The translations under genes were made by a program, and so were the position numbers. The notes under the pieces are model-generated. The model was not told the DNA's origin. It was given only the letters and a program-made list of their open reading frames with translations, and did not search any database. Below are positions 46,229 through 53,132 of a DNA stretch of 64,000 nt, piece after piece; within the stretch, counting starts at the first letter, position 1; each line of letters starts with the position of its first letter. The stretch comes from Demequina silvatica (GTDB lineage: Bacteria > Actinomycetota > Actinomycetes > Actinomycetales > Demequinaceae). Location of the stretch: assembly GCF_000971215.1 (NCBI RefSeq), contig NZ_BBMA01000002.1, forward strand, positions 388,749 through 452,748, in the 5' to 3' direction.

Positions 46229-46717
46229 GCCCTCGGCGTGCGTGTACAGCCGCTGCAGCTCCTCGAAGTGCGCATCCGAGTCGACCTGCGCCGGCTCCTC
46301 GCCCGCGAGGTGCTGCTCGAGCCGGTCCAGGTGCCAGTGCCAGCCGGCGGCGAAGTCGGGATTGTTCGGATCCGGGGCGACGTGGTCGAAGGTGAGCAGC
46401 GTGCCGTGGTGCGAGTCCGCGATCGCGATCCGCACGTGCCACCGCCCGCCGTAGCCCTCCCACGCGTACTCGAGGGCGTGCGGCTCGTCCCACGCGAGCA
46501 CCTCGCCGTCGCCGCCCGAGGACATGGTCACGGCGCCGCCCTCGCGCGGCTCGAACTCGGTCCGGTACGCCCACGCCGCGGTCCGGTCGGGGTGGGTGAG
46601 CGCCTGCCAGACCTCGGCCGGCGGGTGCGCGAGCGTGCGCTCGAAGCGCAGGTAGTCGCCGTCGTCCGGGGACAGGACGCGCCCCTCGCTGGCAGGGTCG
46701 ATCTGGTCCGGGTCCAT
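46226..46717 (-). CDS. SRPBCC/AHSA1-domain protein
   Basis: 163 aa. An activator-of-Hsp90-like START fold is seen from LRFERTLAHPPAEVWQALTHPDRTAAWAY to the long C-terminal helix (FAAGWHWHLDRLEQHLAGEE). Such proteins bind hydrophobic ligands; none is known here. It resembles the two repeated domains of the 47534-48526 protein. The start at 46717 follows GGAGGG closely. Divergent from the methyltransferase at 46773. Confidence 0.85.
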   Translation of the reverse strand: MDPDQIDPASEGRVLSPDDGDYLRFERTLAHPPAEVWQALTHPDRTAAWAYRTEFEPREGGAVTMSSGGDGEVLAWDEPHALEYAWEGYGGRWHVRIAIADSHHGTLLTFDHVAPDPNNPDFAAGWHWHLDRLEQHLAGEEPAQVDSDAHFEELQRLYTHAEG

Positions 46718-46760
46718 CCCTCCAGTCTCCACGCTTCCCCCGTTCCTGCCACCCGAGCGG

Positions 46761-46766
46761 TAGCGT
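46761..46766 (+). promoter_or_regulatory. -10 element of the HemK-like gene
   Basis: TAGCGT ends 6 nt before the GTG start at 46773. Confidence 0.5.
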
Positions 46767-46772
46767 GCCAGC

Positions 46773-47537
46773 GTGACGGGGGACGATGCGGCGGCCCGGC
46801 TTCGCGCGGCCGGCAGCGTGTTCGCGGAGGACGAGGCGACGCTCATCCGCGAGGCGGCGGACGGCGATGACGCGCGCCTCGAGGCCATGCTCGCGCGCCG
46901 GATCGCGGGCGACCCGCTCGAGCAGGTGGTGGGATGGGTCGCGTTCGCGGGCCTGCGGATCCCGGTGGCGCCGGGGATGTTCGTGCCGCGCCGCCGCACG
47001 GAGCTGGTCGCGCGGCTTGCCTCCGCTGCGGCCCCTCCGGACGGCGTGGTGGTGGACCTGTGCTGCGGCGTCGGGGCGATCGCCGTCGCGGTCGCCGCGG
47101 CCCGCCCCGACGTGACCGTGGTGGCGGCGGACGTGGACCCGGCCGCCGTCGCCCTGGCGGCCGCGAGCCTCGCCCCGTACCGCGCATCGTCCCTGGTGTC
47201 CGACGTGGACGCCGCGCTGCGCCACCTCGACGGCACGGTCGACGTGCTCGCCGCCTGCCCGCCCTACGTCCCCACCGCCGCGATCCCCCTGATGCCGCGC
47301 GAGGCCCGCGACCACGAGCCGCGCCGAGCGCTCGACGGCGGCCCCGACGGGGCGAGGTTGCAGCGCGCGGTGCTCGCCGCATCGTCCCGCCTGCTGCGAC
47401 CGGGAGGGACGGTGGTGGTCGAGACGAGCGAGGCCCTCATCGGGCTCACCGCGGAGGCGGCGGCCGACGAGGGCCTCGTGGTGCGCGTCGAGCGGGACGA
47501 GGAGCTCGGCGCCGTGGTCGTGGTCGGGCGGCGCTAG
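46773..47537 (+). CDS. HemK/PrmC-like methyltransferase with variant catalytic motif
   Basis: 254 aa, GTG start. A short helical N-terminus with PLEQVVGWVAFAGLRIPVAPGMFVPRRRTE precedes a SAM-binding Rossmann domain (VVDLCCGVGAIAVAVAAARP). The motif that binds the substrate glutamine amide in PrmC, NPPY, reads CPPY here (LAACPPYVPTAAIPLMPREARDHEP). The family is annotated as putative glutamine N5-methyltransferase in actinobacteria; with Asn replaced the target may differ. The repeat occurs three times in the gene (46779, 47183, 47378). Confidence 0.85.
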   Translation: MTGDDAAARLRAAGSVFAEDEATLIREAADGDDARLEAMLARRIAGDPLEQVVGWVAFAGLRIPVAPGMFVPRRRTELVARLASAAAPPDGVVVDLCCGVGAIAVAVAAARPDVTVVAADVDPAAVALAAASLAPYRASSLVSDVDAALRHLDGTVDVLAACPPYVPTAAIPLMPREARDHEPRRALDGGPDGARLQRAVLAASSRLLRPGGTVVVETSEALIGLTAEAAADEGLVVRVERDEELGAVVVVGRR

Positions 47538-48526
47538 GCGTTCACCAGCTCGGACTCGAGACGCGCGTAGCTGGCCTCCATGCCGTCGGTCATGCCGGTC
47601 GCGAGCACGATGTCGCGCAGCTCCGCGTTCGGGTACGTGATGAGCAGGCTGAGCAGCGTGCCGCCCTCCTCGCGGGGGGTGAGGGTGAGCTCGTTGGTGG
47701 TGCCGGGGCCCTCCATGCCGATCATCCGCTCGGTGGTGACCTCGCGGTACGGCGGCTCGGACTCGAGCAGCTCGCCCTCGAAGCCGAAGGACGGGGCGCC
47801 GTCGGCGGGGCCGCCGGGGACGGGCGCCCACTCGTTGCGGTAGGAGTCGCCGACGTTCTGGGCGACGATCGCGGTGGGCATCTCCCAGCCGTCGGGGCCC
47901 AGGAGCCAGCGCTTCATCAGCTCGGGCTCGTGGTGGGCGCGCCAGATCTGCTCGGCGGTGCCGCGGATGACTCGCGACACGCGGACCTGGGTGTCGGACA
48001 GGATCTGAGAGACCACGCCGCGGCCGGCGGCGAACGCCTCGAGGTCCGCGAGGACGGCGTCGATCTGACCCATCGCGAGAGTCATGCCCTCCTCCATGCC
48101 CATGCCGAGCAGCTGCTCGAGCTCCTCGGCGGAGTTGAACCACGTGGTGGTGACCAGGCGCGAGCCCTCGGGGGTCTCCTCGAAGGCGAAGATCATGCGC
48201 ATGTGAGGCAGGTCGTGGTTGGGCGTGCCGTCCTCGCGCGCGAAGCCGTCGCGCACCTCGAACGATCGCGGCGCGTCCACGGCGAGGAACTCCCAGTAGC
48301 CGGCGGAGACGTCGCCGTCGGGGCCGTGCATCTCGTACTGCGAGCGGCCGCCGGCTGCCATGTCGTGGCGGAGGAACGTGGCGGGGTACGTGGGCGGACC
48401 CCAGAAGCGCTCGATCTGACGCGGGTCCGCGTAGGCGTCCCAGAGGCGCTGGACGGGGACCGCGAAGTCGGCGGTCACCGTCATGGTGAGGGCCTCGGGG
48501 TCCTTGGTGACGGAGGTGATGGGCAT
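47534..48526 (-). CDS. Tandem two-domain SRPBCC/AHSA1 protein
   Basis: 330 aa made of two START-like halves. Half one is about 1-160, with VPVQRLWDAYADPRQIERFWGPPTYPATFLRHDMAAGG. Half two is about 165-330, with GTAEQIWRAHHEPELMKRWLLGPDGWEMP. Function unknown; such proteins often pair with ArsR regulators, as here. ATG at 48526, 4 bp after the ArsR stop; AGGAG 7 nt upstream. A further SRPBCC gene is 0.8 kb away, probably by duplication. Confidence 0.88.
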   Translation of the reverse strand: MPITSVTKDPEALTMTVTADFAVPVQRLWDAYADPRQIERFWGPPTYPATFLRHDMAAGGRSQYEMHGPDGDVSAGYWEFLAVDAPRSFEVRDGFAREDGTPNHDLPHMRMIFAFEETPEGSRLVTTTWFNSAEELEQLLGMGMEEGMTLAMGQIDAVLADLEAFAAGRGVVSQILSDTQVRVSRVIRGTAEQIWRAHHEPELMKRWLLGPDGWEMPTAIVAQNVGDSYRNEWAPVPGGPADGAPSFGFEGELLESEPPYREVTTERMIGMEGPGTTNELTLTPREEGGTLLSLLITYPNAELRDIVLATGMTDGMEASYARLESELVNA

Positions 48527-48529
48527 GGC

Positions 48530-48931
48530 CTACTCCTGTTCGGGGACGGGTGTCGGTGCTGAAGTCGGTGCCGGCGTTGCTGCCGGCGGGGTCGCGAGCG
48601 GGGCGGCGAGCAGCGCGTCGAGCGCGTCGATGCGCGCGCGCCACAGCCGCTCGTAGCGGTCCAGCAGGTGCTGGACGCGTCGGATGGCGTCGGGGTTGCC
48701 GCGGACCAGTCGTTCGCGGCCGTGGTGGTGCTTGGTCACGAGTCCCGCCCTCTCGAGCACCGCGACGTGCTTCTGCACGGCCGCGAAGGACATGTCGTAG
48801 CGATCCGCGAGAGCGCTGACGGACTGCTCCCCGGTGAGGACGCGCTCGACGATGTCGCGGCGCGTCGCGTCGGCCAAGGCCCGGAAGATCCGGTCCACCT
48901 CGGCGTCGGACAGGTCAGTTTCTACAACCAT
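48530..48931 (-). CDS. ArsR-family regulator
   Basis: 133 aa. Winged helix (IFRALADATRRDIVERVLTGEQSVSALADRYDMSFAAVQKHVAVLERAGLVTKHHHGRERLV) of the ArsR/SmtB type. No metal-binding cysteine cluster is present. The tail is Pro/Ala-rich (PPAATPAPTSAPTPVPEQE). It leads the SRPBCC operon. The palindrome TACAACCA-TT-TGGTTGTA (48923-48940) covers its own start codon and is the likely operator. Confidence 0.9.
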   Translation of the reverse strand: MVVETDLSDAEVDRIFRALADATRRDIVERVLTGEQSVSALADRYDMSFAAVQKHVAVLERAGLVTKHHHGRERLVRGNPDAIRRVQHLLDRYERLWRARIDALDALLAAPLATPPAATPAPTSAPTPVPEQE

Positions 48932-48940
48932 TTGGTTGTA
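48923..48940. promoter_or_regulatory. ArsR operator palindrome
   Basis: TACAACCA-TT-TGGTTGTA, perfect 8-bp arms, spans the arsR ATG. It is A+T-rich against a very G+C-rich background, which supports function. Confidence 0.65.
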
Positions 48941-48986
48941 CGTTAACCCCGTATCCGCGCGGGCGCAAGTGCTCTCGTCTCCCGGT

Positions 48987-49063
48987 CCGGGCGGGACGCT
49001 CACCGTGCTTTTCTGCGCTGCTGTGCACCGGGTGGGACAGCAGCCCGGTGCGCGGTCAGCGAG
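48987..49063 (+). repeat. Flanking repeat, copy A
   Basis: Contains GCGGGACGCTCACCGTGCTTTTC and, 41 bp after the first GGGAC, CCGGGTGGGACAG. The second part folds as GCACCGGG/CCCGGTGC. Copies B and C are at 49647 and 50224. A and B are direct and bracket a toxin-antitoxin pair. Confidence 0.8.
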
Positions 49064-49067
49064 CCTC

Positions 49068-49086
49068 GGTATGCTTTTGTCATACC
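49068..49086. promoter_or_regulatory. Operator palindrome of the RHH/RelE module
   Basis: GGTATG-CTTTTGT-CATACC lies 20 bp before the antitoxin ATG. An inverted repeat here fits binding of the ribbon-helix-helix antitoxin. Confidence 0.6.
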
Positions 49087-49106
49087 ACGCGGGGTCGGGA
49101 GGAACC

Positions 49107-49361
49107 ATGCCGGTGCGCAAGGTCGCCGTGACGTTGCCCGAGGAGCTGTTCGAGATTGTCGAGCGCGCCAGGGCAGTGGAGCACCGCACCCGGTCGGAGG
49201 TGATCCAGGAGGCGTTGCGGACGCACTTCGGCGAGGCCGTCTACGTCCCCACCGAGCAGGAGCGGCAACTGCTGGTCGCTGCGCTCGACGAGGCCGGCGA
49301 GCATCCCGCCGGGGACCACGACTGGGCGCAGGTCCGCGCTGAGCTGCACCGCGAGCGGTGA
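49107..49361 (+). CDS. Ribbon-helix-helix antitoxin
   Basis: 84 aa. The N-terminal MetJ/Arc fold has a strand (KVAVTLPEELFEIVERA) and helices (HRTRSEVIQEALRTHF). A C-terminal acidic tail (AGDHDWAQVRAELHRER) would bind the toxin. GGGAGG precedes the ATG. The toxin GTG overlaps the stop codon (GTGA at 49358-49361). The pair lies between two direct copies of a repeat, suggesting that it can move or be lost as a cassette. Confidence 0.87.
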   Translation: MPVRKVAVTLPEELFEIVERARAVEHRTRSEVIQEALRTHFGEAVYVPTEQERQLLVAALDEAGEHPAGDHDWAQVRAELHRER

Positions 49362-49645
49362 CGATCCGGCTCACGGAGCGCGCCGTAGGCGATCTGACCG
49401 AGGCGCGCGACCACTACCGCGCGGTCGACCGGGATCTCGAGCGACGCTTCCTCGACCGGCTCGATCGCGCGATGGATCGGCTCGTGATGTTCCCCAACGG
49501 CGCGCCGCCGGTCGACGGCCTGCCCGGGGTGCGACGCGCGCGCATCCGCGAGTTCCCTTACGGACTCTTCTACCGCCTCGACGCGGGAGACATCCTGATC
49601 CTCCGGGTGCTGCACACCCGACGGGACACGCCCGGCGTCGACTGA
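49358..49645 (+). CDS. RelE/ParE-family toxin
   Basis: 95 aa, GTG start. RelE/ParE fold features: IRLTERAVGDLTEARDHYRAVD at the N-terminus, FLDRLDRAMDRL, and the core VRRARIREFPYGLFYRLDAGDILILRVLHTRRD. The family either cleaves mRNA on ribosomes (RelE) or inhibits gyrase (ParE); the sequence alone does not decide. Translationally coupled to its antitoxin. Confidence 0.88.
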   Translation: MTIRLTERAVGDLTEARDHYRAVDRDLERRFLDRLDRAMDRLVMFPNGAPPVDGLPGVRRARIREFPYGLFYRLDAGDILILRVLHTRRDTPGVD

Positions 49646-49646
49646 A

Positions 49647-49725
49647 CCGGGCGGGACGCTCACCGTGCTTTTCTGCGCTGCCGCGCGCCGGGCGGGACAG
49701 CCGCCCGGCGCGCGCGGGTCAGTGA
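49647..49725 (+). repeat. Flanking repeat, copy B
   Basis: Almost identical to copy A in its first 34 bp. The second half is a perfect hairpin GCGCCGGGCGG-GACAG-CCGCCCGGCGC. Relative to copy A an A:T pair is replaced by G:C on both arms, so the pairing is conserved. Begins 2 bp after the toxin stop. Confidence 0.8.
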
Positions 49726-49758
49726 GGTGGGCGCGCGCTCAGCGCGCCACCCAAGCGC

Positions 49759-50151
49759 TCAGCGCGCCTCGAGCACGTCCACGGTGAACACCAGCGTCGA
49801 GCCGGCGGGGATGGGGCCCATCGGGCGGAAGCCGTAGCCCGACTCCGGCGGCACCACGAGCAGCAGCTTCGAGCCGACCGGCTGGCCCACGATCCCGTCG
49901 ACCCAGCCGTCGATGAGCGAGCCGTACGCGATCGGGAAGGAGATGGACTCGCCGCGGTCCCACGACGAGTCGAACTTCGCGCCGTCCCACAGCCAGCCGC
50001 TGTAGTGCACGGTGATGTGCTGACCCTCGGTCACGGCGGGACCGTCGCCGGCCTCGTGGACCTCGACCACGAGCCCCTCGGGCTTCTCCGCACCGGTGAA
50101 GTCGATGCTGGGCGCGCCGTTCGCGTCGCGGGTGATGGTGGGCAGCGTCAT
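49759..50151 (-). CDS. FKBP-type peptidyl-prolyl isomerase
   Basis: 130 aa, cytosolic. FKBP residues are visible: ITVHYSGWLWDGAKFDSSWDRGE, FPIAYGSLIDGWVDGIVGQPVGSKLLLVVPPESGYG and a C-terminal TLVFTVDVLEAR. ATG at 50151 with AGGAG 6 nt upstream. It lies between copies B and C of the flanking repeat. A 12-bp direct duplication (GCTCAGCGCGCC at 49738-49749 and 49757-49768) surrounds its stop codon. Confidence 0.93.
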   Translation of the reverse strand: MTLPTITRDANGAPSIDFTGAEKPEGLVVEVHEAGDGPAVTEGQHITVHYSGWLWDGAKFDSSWDRGESISFPIAYGSLIDGWVDGIVGQPVGSKLLLVVPPESGYGFRPMGPIPAGSTLVFTVDVLEAR

Positions 50152-50223
50152 GGTGGCTCCTGGGGTCGAGGGCTGTCCCCGCCAGCCTAGGGCGGCGCGG
50201 GCCGGCCGGGTGCCGCGAGCGGT

Positions 50224-50279
50224 GAGCGCCTGTCCCGCCCGGAGCACGGACCGCCTGAAAAGCACGGTGAGCGTCCCGC
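50224..50279 (-). repeat. Flanking repeat, copy C (inverted)
   Basis: On the minus strand GCGGGACGCTCACCGTGCTTTTC, then CCGGGCGGGACAG, with the two GGGAC units again exactly 41 bp apart. The sequence between them differs from A and B, and the terminal hairpin is not conserved. Confidence 0.75.
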
Positions 50280-50401
50280 AGCACGGCGGGGCCGCGCGAC
50301 GCCGGGGCCGCACGGCGCCGCGGCGGCAACACCCCCTCGCCCGCGCATACCCCCCTCGGGTACCGTCGGTGCCACGTACACCGAGGTGCGAGGAGGCCCG
50401 C

Positions 50402-51676
50402 ATGCCCGCCTGGAGGATCCGCGACGCTCACGCCGAGGACCTCGAGGCCGTGGTGCGCCTGTGGGAGAGGTCTCGCGCGGCGGGGGTCGAGCCGGTCTAC
50501 GCGCTCGCGGAGGTGCTGACGTCCGCGACCGAGGACATCGCGGTGGTCGCCACCGCGCAGGACCTGATCGTGGGTGCCGCGGTCGCGCGCCGGGCGCACA
50601 ACCAGGCGTGGGTGGTATTCCACGGCGTGGACGATGCGTGGCATGGGTTGGGCATAGGCCCCGGGCTTCTGCGGGCGGTCGAGACGCGAGTGGCCGAGGC
50701 GGGCCCGAGCACGCTCTCGGCCCTGGTCCCGGGCGAGCAGACGCATCTGGACGCGTTCCGCGACGCCGGCTTCGAGGAGAAGAAGGCGGTCAGGTACCTC
50801 GAGAGGCGCATCCGGGTGCAGCGCGAGGAGATGGTGCTGCTCGAGGAGCTGGGCGGGCGCGTGCTGCCGCGCGGGCTTTGGGACGGCGTCGCGGGCATGC
50901 GCCATGAGAAGGACCTCATCGAGCGGCGCCTGGTGCTGCCGCTGGCGGAGCCGGCCCTGGCGGACCGCTTCGGGGTGGCGCCGCCGCGCGCGGTGGTGAT
51001 GTTCGGCCCGCCCGGCACGGGCAAGACCACGTTCGCGAAGGCGATCGCGTCCCGCCTCGACTGGTCCTTCGTCGAGGTGTTCCCCTCGCGGCTCGCGGCG
51101 GACCCGGCGGGGCTCGCCGGAGCCCTGCGCGACACGTTCCACCGCATCGCGGAGCTCGAGCACGCGGTGGTGCTGATCGACGAGGTCGAGGAGATCGCCT
51201 CGCACCGCCGCGGCGACCCGCCCTCGCCGCTGCAGGGCGTCACCAACGAGCTGCTCAAGCTCATCCCCGCGTTCCGCGAGCGCCCCGACCGCCTGCTGGT
51301 GTGCGCGACCAACTTCATCCGCTCGCTCGACAGCGCGTTCCTGCGCCACGGACGCTTCGACTACGTCATCCCGATCGGCCTGCCCGATGCGGAGGCGCGC
51401 GCCGCGATCTGGGCCCGGTTCCTGCCCCCGGCCGCCGCACAGTCCGTCGACGTCGACGCCGTGGTGGCCGCGAGCGACGGCTTCACGCCCGCCGACATCG
51501 AGTTCGCCGCCAGGCGTGCGAACCAGGCGGCGCTCGAGGCGGCCGTGGACGGCGGCGACGGGGCGGGCCCGTCGACGGAGCACTACCTCGCGGCCGTCGC
51601 GGCCACGCGCGCCACCGTGTCCGCGCAGGTCGCGGGCGAGTTCGCGGAGGACATCGAGACCTTCGGGCGCGTGTAG
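50402..51676 (+). CDS. GNAT acetyltransferase domain fused to an AAA+ ATPase
   Basis: 424 aa. The N-terminal 140 residues look like a GNAT domain: WRIRDAHAEDLEAVVRLWERS at the start, and WHGLGIGPGLLRAVETRVAEAG in the position of the acetyl-CoA-binding loop. A classical AAA+ module follows: Walker A GPPGTGKTTFAKA (about 201), Walker B VVLIDEVEEI (about 258), sensor 1 CATNFIRSLD, and arginine finger region RHGRFDYVIPIGLPD, like FtsH/p97-type domains. No protease or membrane segment is present. Possible substrates are unknown. GAGGAGG lies 6 nt before the ATG. Confidence 0.82.
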   Translation: MPAWRIRDAHAEDLEAVVRLWERSRAAGVEPVYALAEVLTSATEDIAVVATAQDLIVGAAVARRAHNQAWVVFHGVDDAWHGLGIGPGLLRAVETRVAEAGPSTLSALVPGEQTHLDAFRDAGFEEKKAVRYLERRIRVQREEMVLLEELGGRVLPRGLWDGVAGMRHEKDLIERRLVLPLAEPALADRFGVAPPRAVVMFGPPGTGKTTFAKAIASRLDWSFVEVFPSRLAADPAGLAGALRDTFHRIAELEHAVVLIDEVEEIASHRRGDPPSPLQGVTNELLKLIPAFRERPDRLLVCATNFIRSLDSAFLRHGRFDYVIPIGLPDAEARAAIWARFLPPAAAQSVDVDAVVAASDGFTPADIEFAARRANQAALEAAVDGGDGAGPSTEHYLAAVAATRATVSAQVAGEFAEDIETFGRV

Positions 51677-51687
51677 GCGGGGTTGCC

Positions 51688-51693
51688 TAGGCT
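51688..51693 (+). promoter_or_regulatory. -10 element of the deaminase gene
   Basis: TAGGCT ends 6 nt before the ATG; leaderless layout. Confidence 0.55.
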
Positions 51694-51699
51694 GGGCCC

Positions 51700-52170
51700 A
51701 TGACCGATCACCTCGACCACCTGCGCCGCGCGATCGCCGTCTCGCAGGCCGCACGCGACCACGGCAACCACCCGTTCGGCGCGGTGCTCGTGGACGGCGA
51801 CGGGCGCATCGTCCTCGAGGCCGAGAACACCGTGGTGACCCACCGCGACGCGACAGGTCACGCCGAGACCAACCTGGTGCGGCTCGCCTCGAACCAGCTC
51901 GACGCGGACGAGCTCGCCGCCTGTACCCTGGTCACCAGCTGCGAGCCGTGCGCGATGTGCTCCGGTGCGATCTACTGGTCCGGGATCGGCGCCGTGGTCT
52001 ACGGCCTCGCTGAGACGGGGCTGCTCGCCCTCACCGGCGCCCACGAGGACAACCCCACGCTGAGCCTGCCGTGCCGCGAGGTGCTGGGCGCCGGATCGCG
52101 CCGCATCGCGGTCACCGGGCCCCTGCTCGAGGATGAGGCCGCTGCGCCCCACCAGGGGTTCTGGGCGTGA
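51700..52170 (+). CDS. Nucleoside/guanine deaminase of the CDA superfamily
   Basis: 156 aa. The zinc site is HAETN (His and catalytic Glu) and PCAMC (two Cys), with HPFGAVLVDGDG at the N-terminus. The general look, including the terminal HQGFWA, is closer to guanine or nucleoside deaminases than to the tRNA adenosine deaminase TadA, but this is not certain. Its stop overlaps the next gene start (GTGA). Confidence 0.87.
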   Translation: MTDHLDHLRRAIAVSQAARDHGNHPFGAVLVDGDGRIVLEAENTVVTHRDATGHAETNLVRLASNQLDADELAACTLVTSCEPCAMCSGAIYWSGIGAVVYGLAETGLLALTGAHEDNPTLSLPCREVLGAGSRRIAVTGPLLEDEAAAPHQGFWA

Positions 52171-53123
52171 CCCACGCCTGGACCGCACTCCGGCGCCCCG
52201 TCACGCTCGCGATCGCGGCCGCCCTCGCGGCGACCGGCCTCACGCTCGCCCCCGCCGCCCCCGCGGCCACGGCCGCCACGGACACCTGCTTCGGCGCCGA
52301 AGCGATGGCCTACAAGGCGAGCTGCACCACCGACTGGACCGCCGCGCTCACCCCGTCGCCGGCGAAGGCCCGCGCCGACCTGCCGGACTTCAACGCGGAC
52401 AGGTGCCGCACCACGCGCTTCAGCCCGACGCTCAAGAGCTGCACGTTCGGCGATCCGAAGGGGAAGGTGAAGGTCGCTCTCGTGGGCGACTCGCACGCCG
52501 CGCACTGGTTCCCCGCCGTGAAGATCCTGGCGAACCAGAACGGCTGGGACCTCACCATCCACCTCAAGCAGTCGTGCCCGTGGAACGTCGAGGCGCAGAC
52601 GTGGACCGGCACCAAGCTGCGCGAGAGCTGCGCGACGTGGAACGCGAGCGTGCAGCAGCGCCTGCTCCGCGACAAGCCGACCCTGATCCTCACGTCCGCG
52701 ATCTACGGCAGCGCCTACGGCGAGGGCGCCGCGGCCAAGGAGGCCGCAGTGGACGGCTACGCGAGGACCTGGCGTGCGCTGGCGCGGGCCGGCTCGCGCG
52801 TGATCCCCATCATCGACAACCCGGTCGCGAGCACGCAGGCGCTCGAGTGCCTGGTGAAGAACGAGCCCGCGGTCCGCAAGTGCGGCACGCCGCGCGACGT
52901 CGCGTTCGCCCGGCCCAACATGCTCGGGCTCGCGGCGGCTCGTGTCAAGGCCGTCACCCCGGCGAACCTTTCGCGCATGTTCTGCACCGAGACCCGCTGC
53001 CCTGCGGCGATCGGCTCCGTGGTGGTCTACCGCAACGAGAACCACCTCACCAAGACGTTCTCCCGGACCCTCGCGCCGTACCTCGAGCGCCGGATCCCCG
53101 ACCGCTTCCTCGCGGCGCCCTAG
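52167..53123 (+). CDS. Secreted SGNH-domain hydrolase-like protein
   Basis: 318 aa, GTG start. A signal peptide (about 1-38, ending near AATAATD) is followed by a domain like the C-terminal SGNH part of OafA-type acyltransferases, here standing alone. The nucleophile motif is VALVGDSHAAHW. The C-terminal motif that normally supplies Asp and His (DxxH) reads NENH, so Asp is replaced by Asn. Several cysteines suggest disulfides. It may modify cell-wall polysaccharide outside the cell. Confidence 0.8.
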   Translation: MTHAWTALRRPVTLAIAAALAATGLTLAPAAPAATAATDTCFGAEAMAYKASCTTDWTAALTPSPAKARADLPDFNADRCRTTRFSPTLKSCTFGDPKGKVKVALVGDSHAAHWFPAVKILANQNGWDLTIHLKQSCPWNVEAQTWTGTKLRESCATWNASVQQRLLRDKPTLILTSAIYGSAYGEGAAAKEAAVDGYARTWRALARAGSRVIPIIDNPVASTQALECLVKNEPAVRKCGTPRDVAFARPNMLGLAAARVKAVTPANLSRMFCTETRCPAAIGSVVVYRNENHLTKTFSRTLAPYLERRIPDRFLAAP

Positions 53124-53126
53124 GCT
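53121..53126 (+). promoter_or_regulatory. -10 element of the CPA antiporter gene
   Basis: TAGGCT, of which TAG is the stop codon of the SGNH gene, ends 6 nt before the GTG at 53133. Confidence 0.5.
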
Positions 53127-53132
53127 CGGCCC

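Noticed and set aside
48987-50279. Repeat copies A-C considered as integron attC sites
   Set aside because: They have a common arm and hairpin but no RYYYAAC/GTTRRRY core sites, and no integron integrase is in the window.
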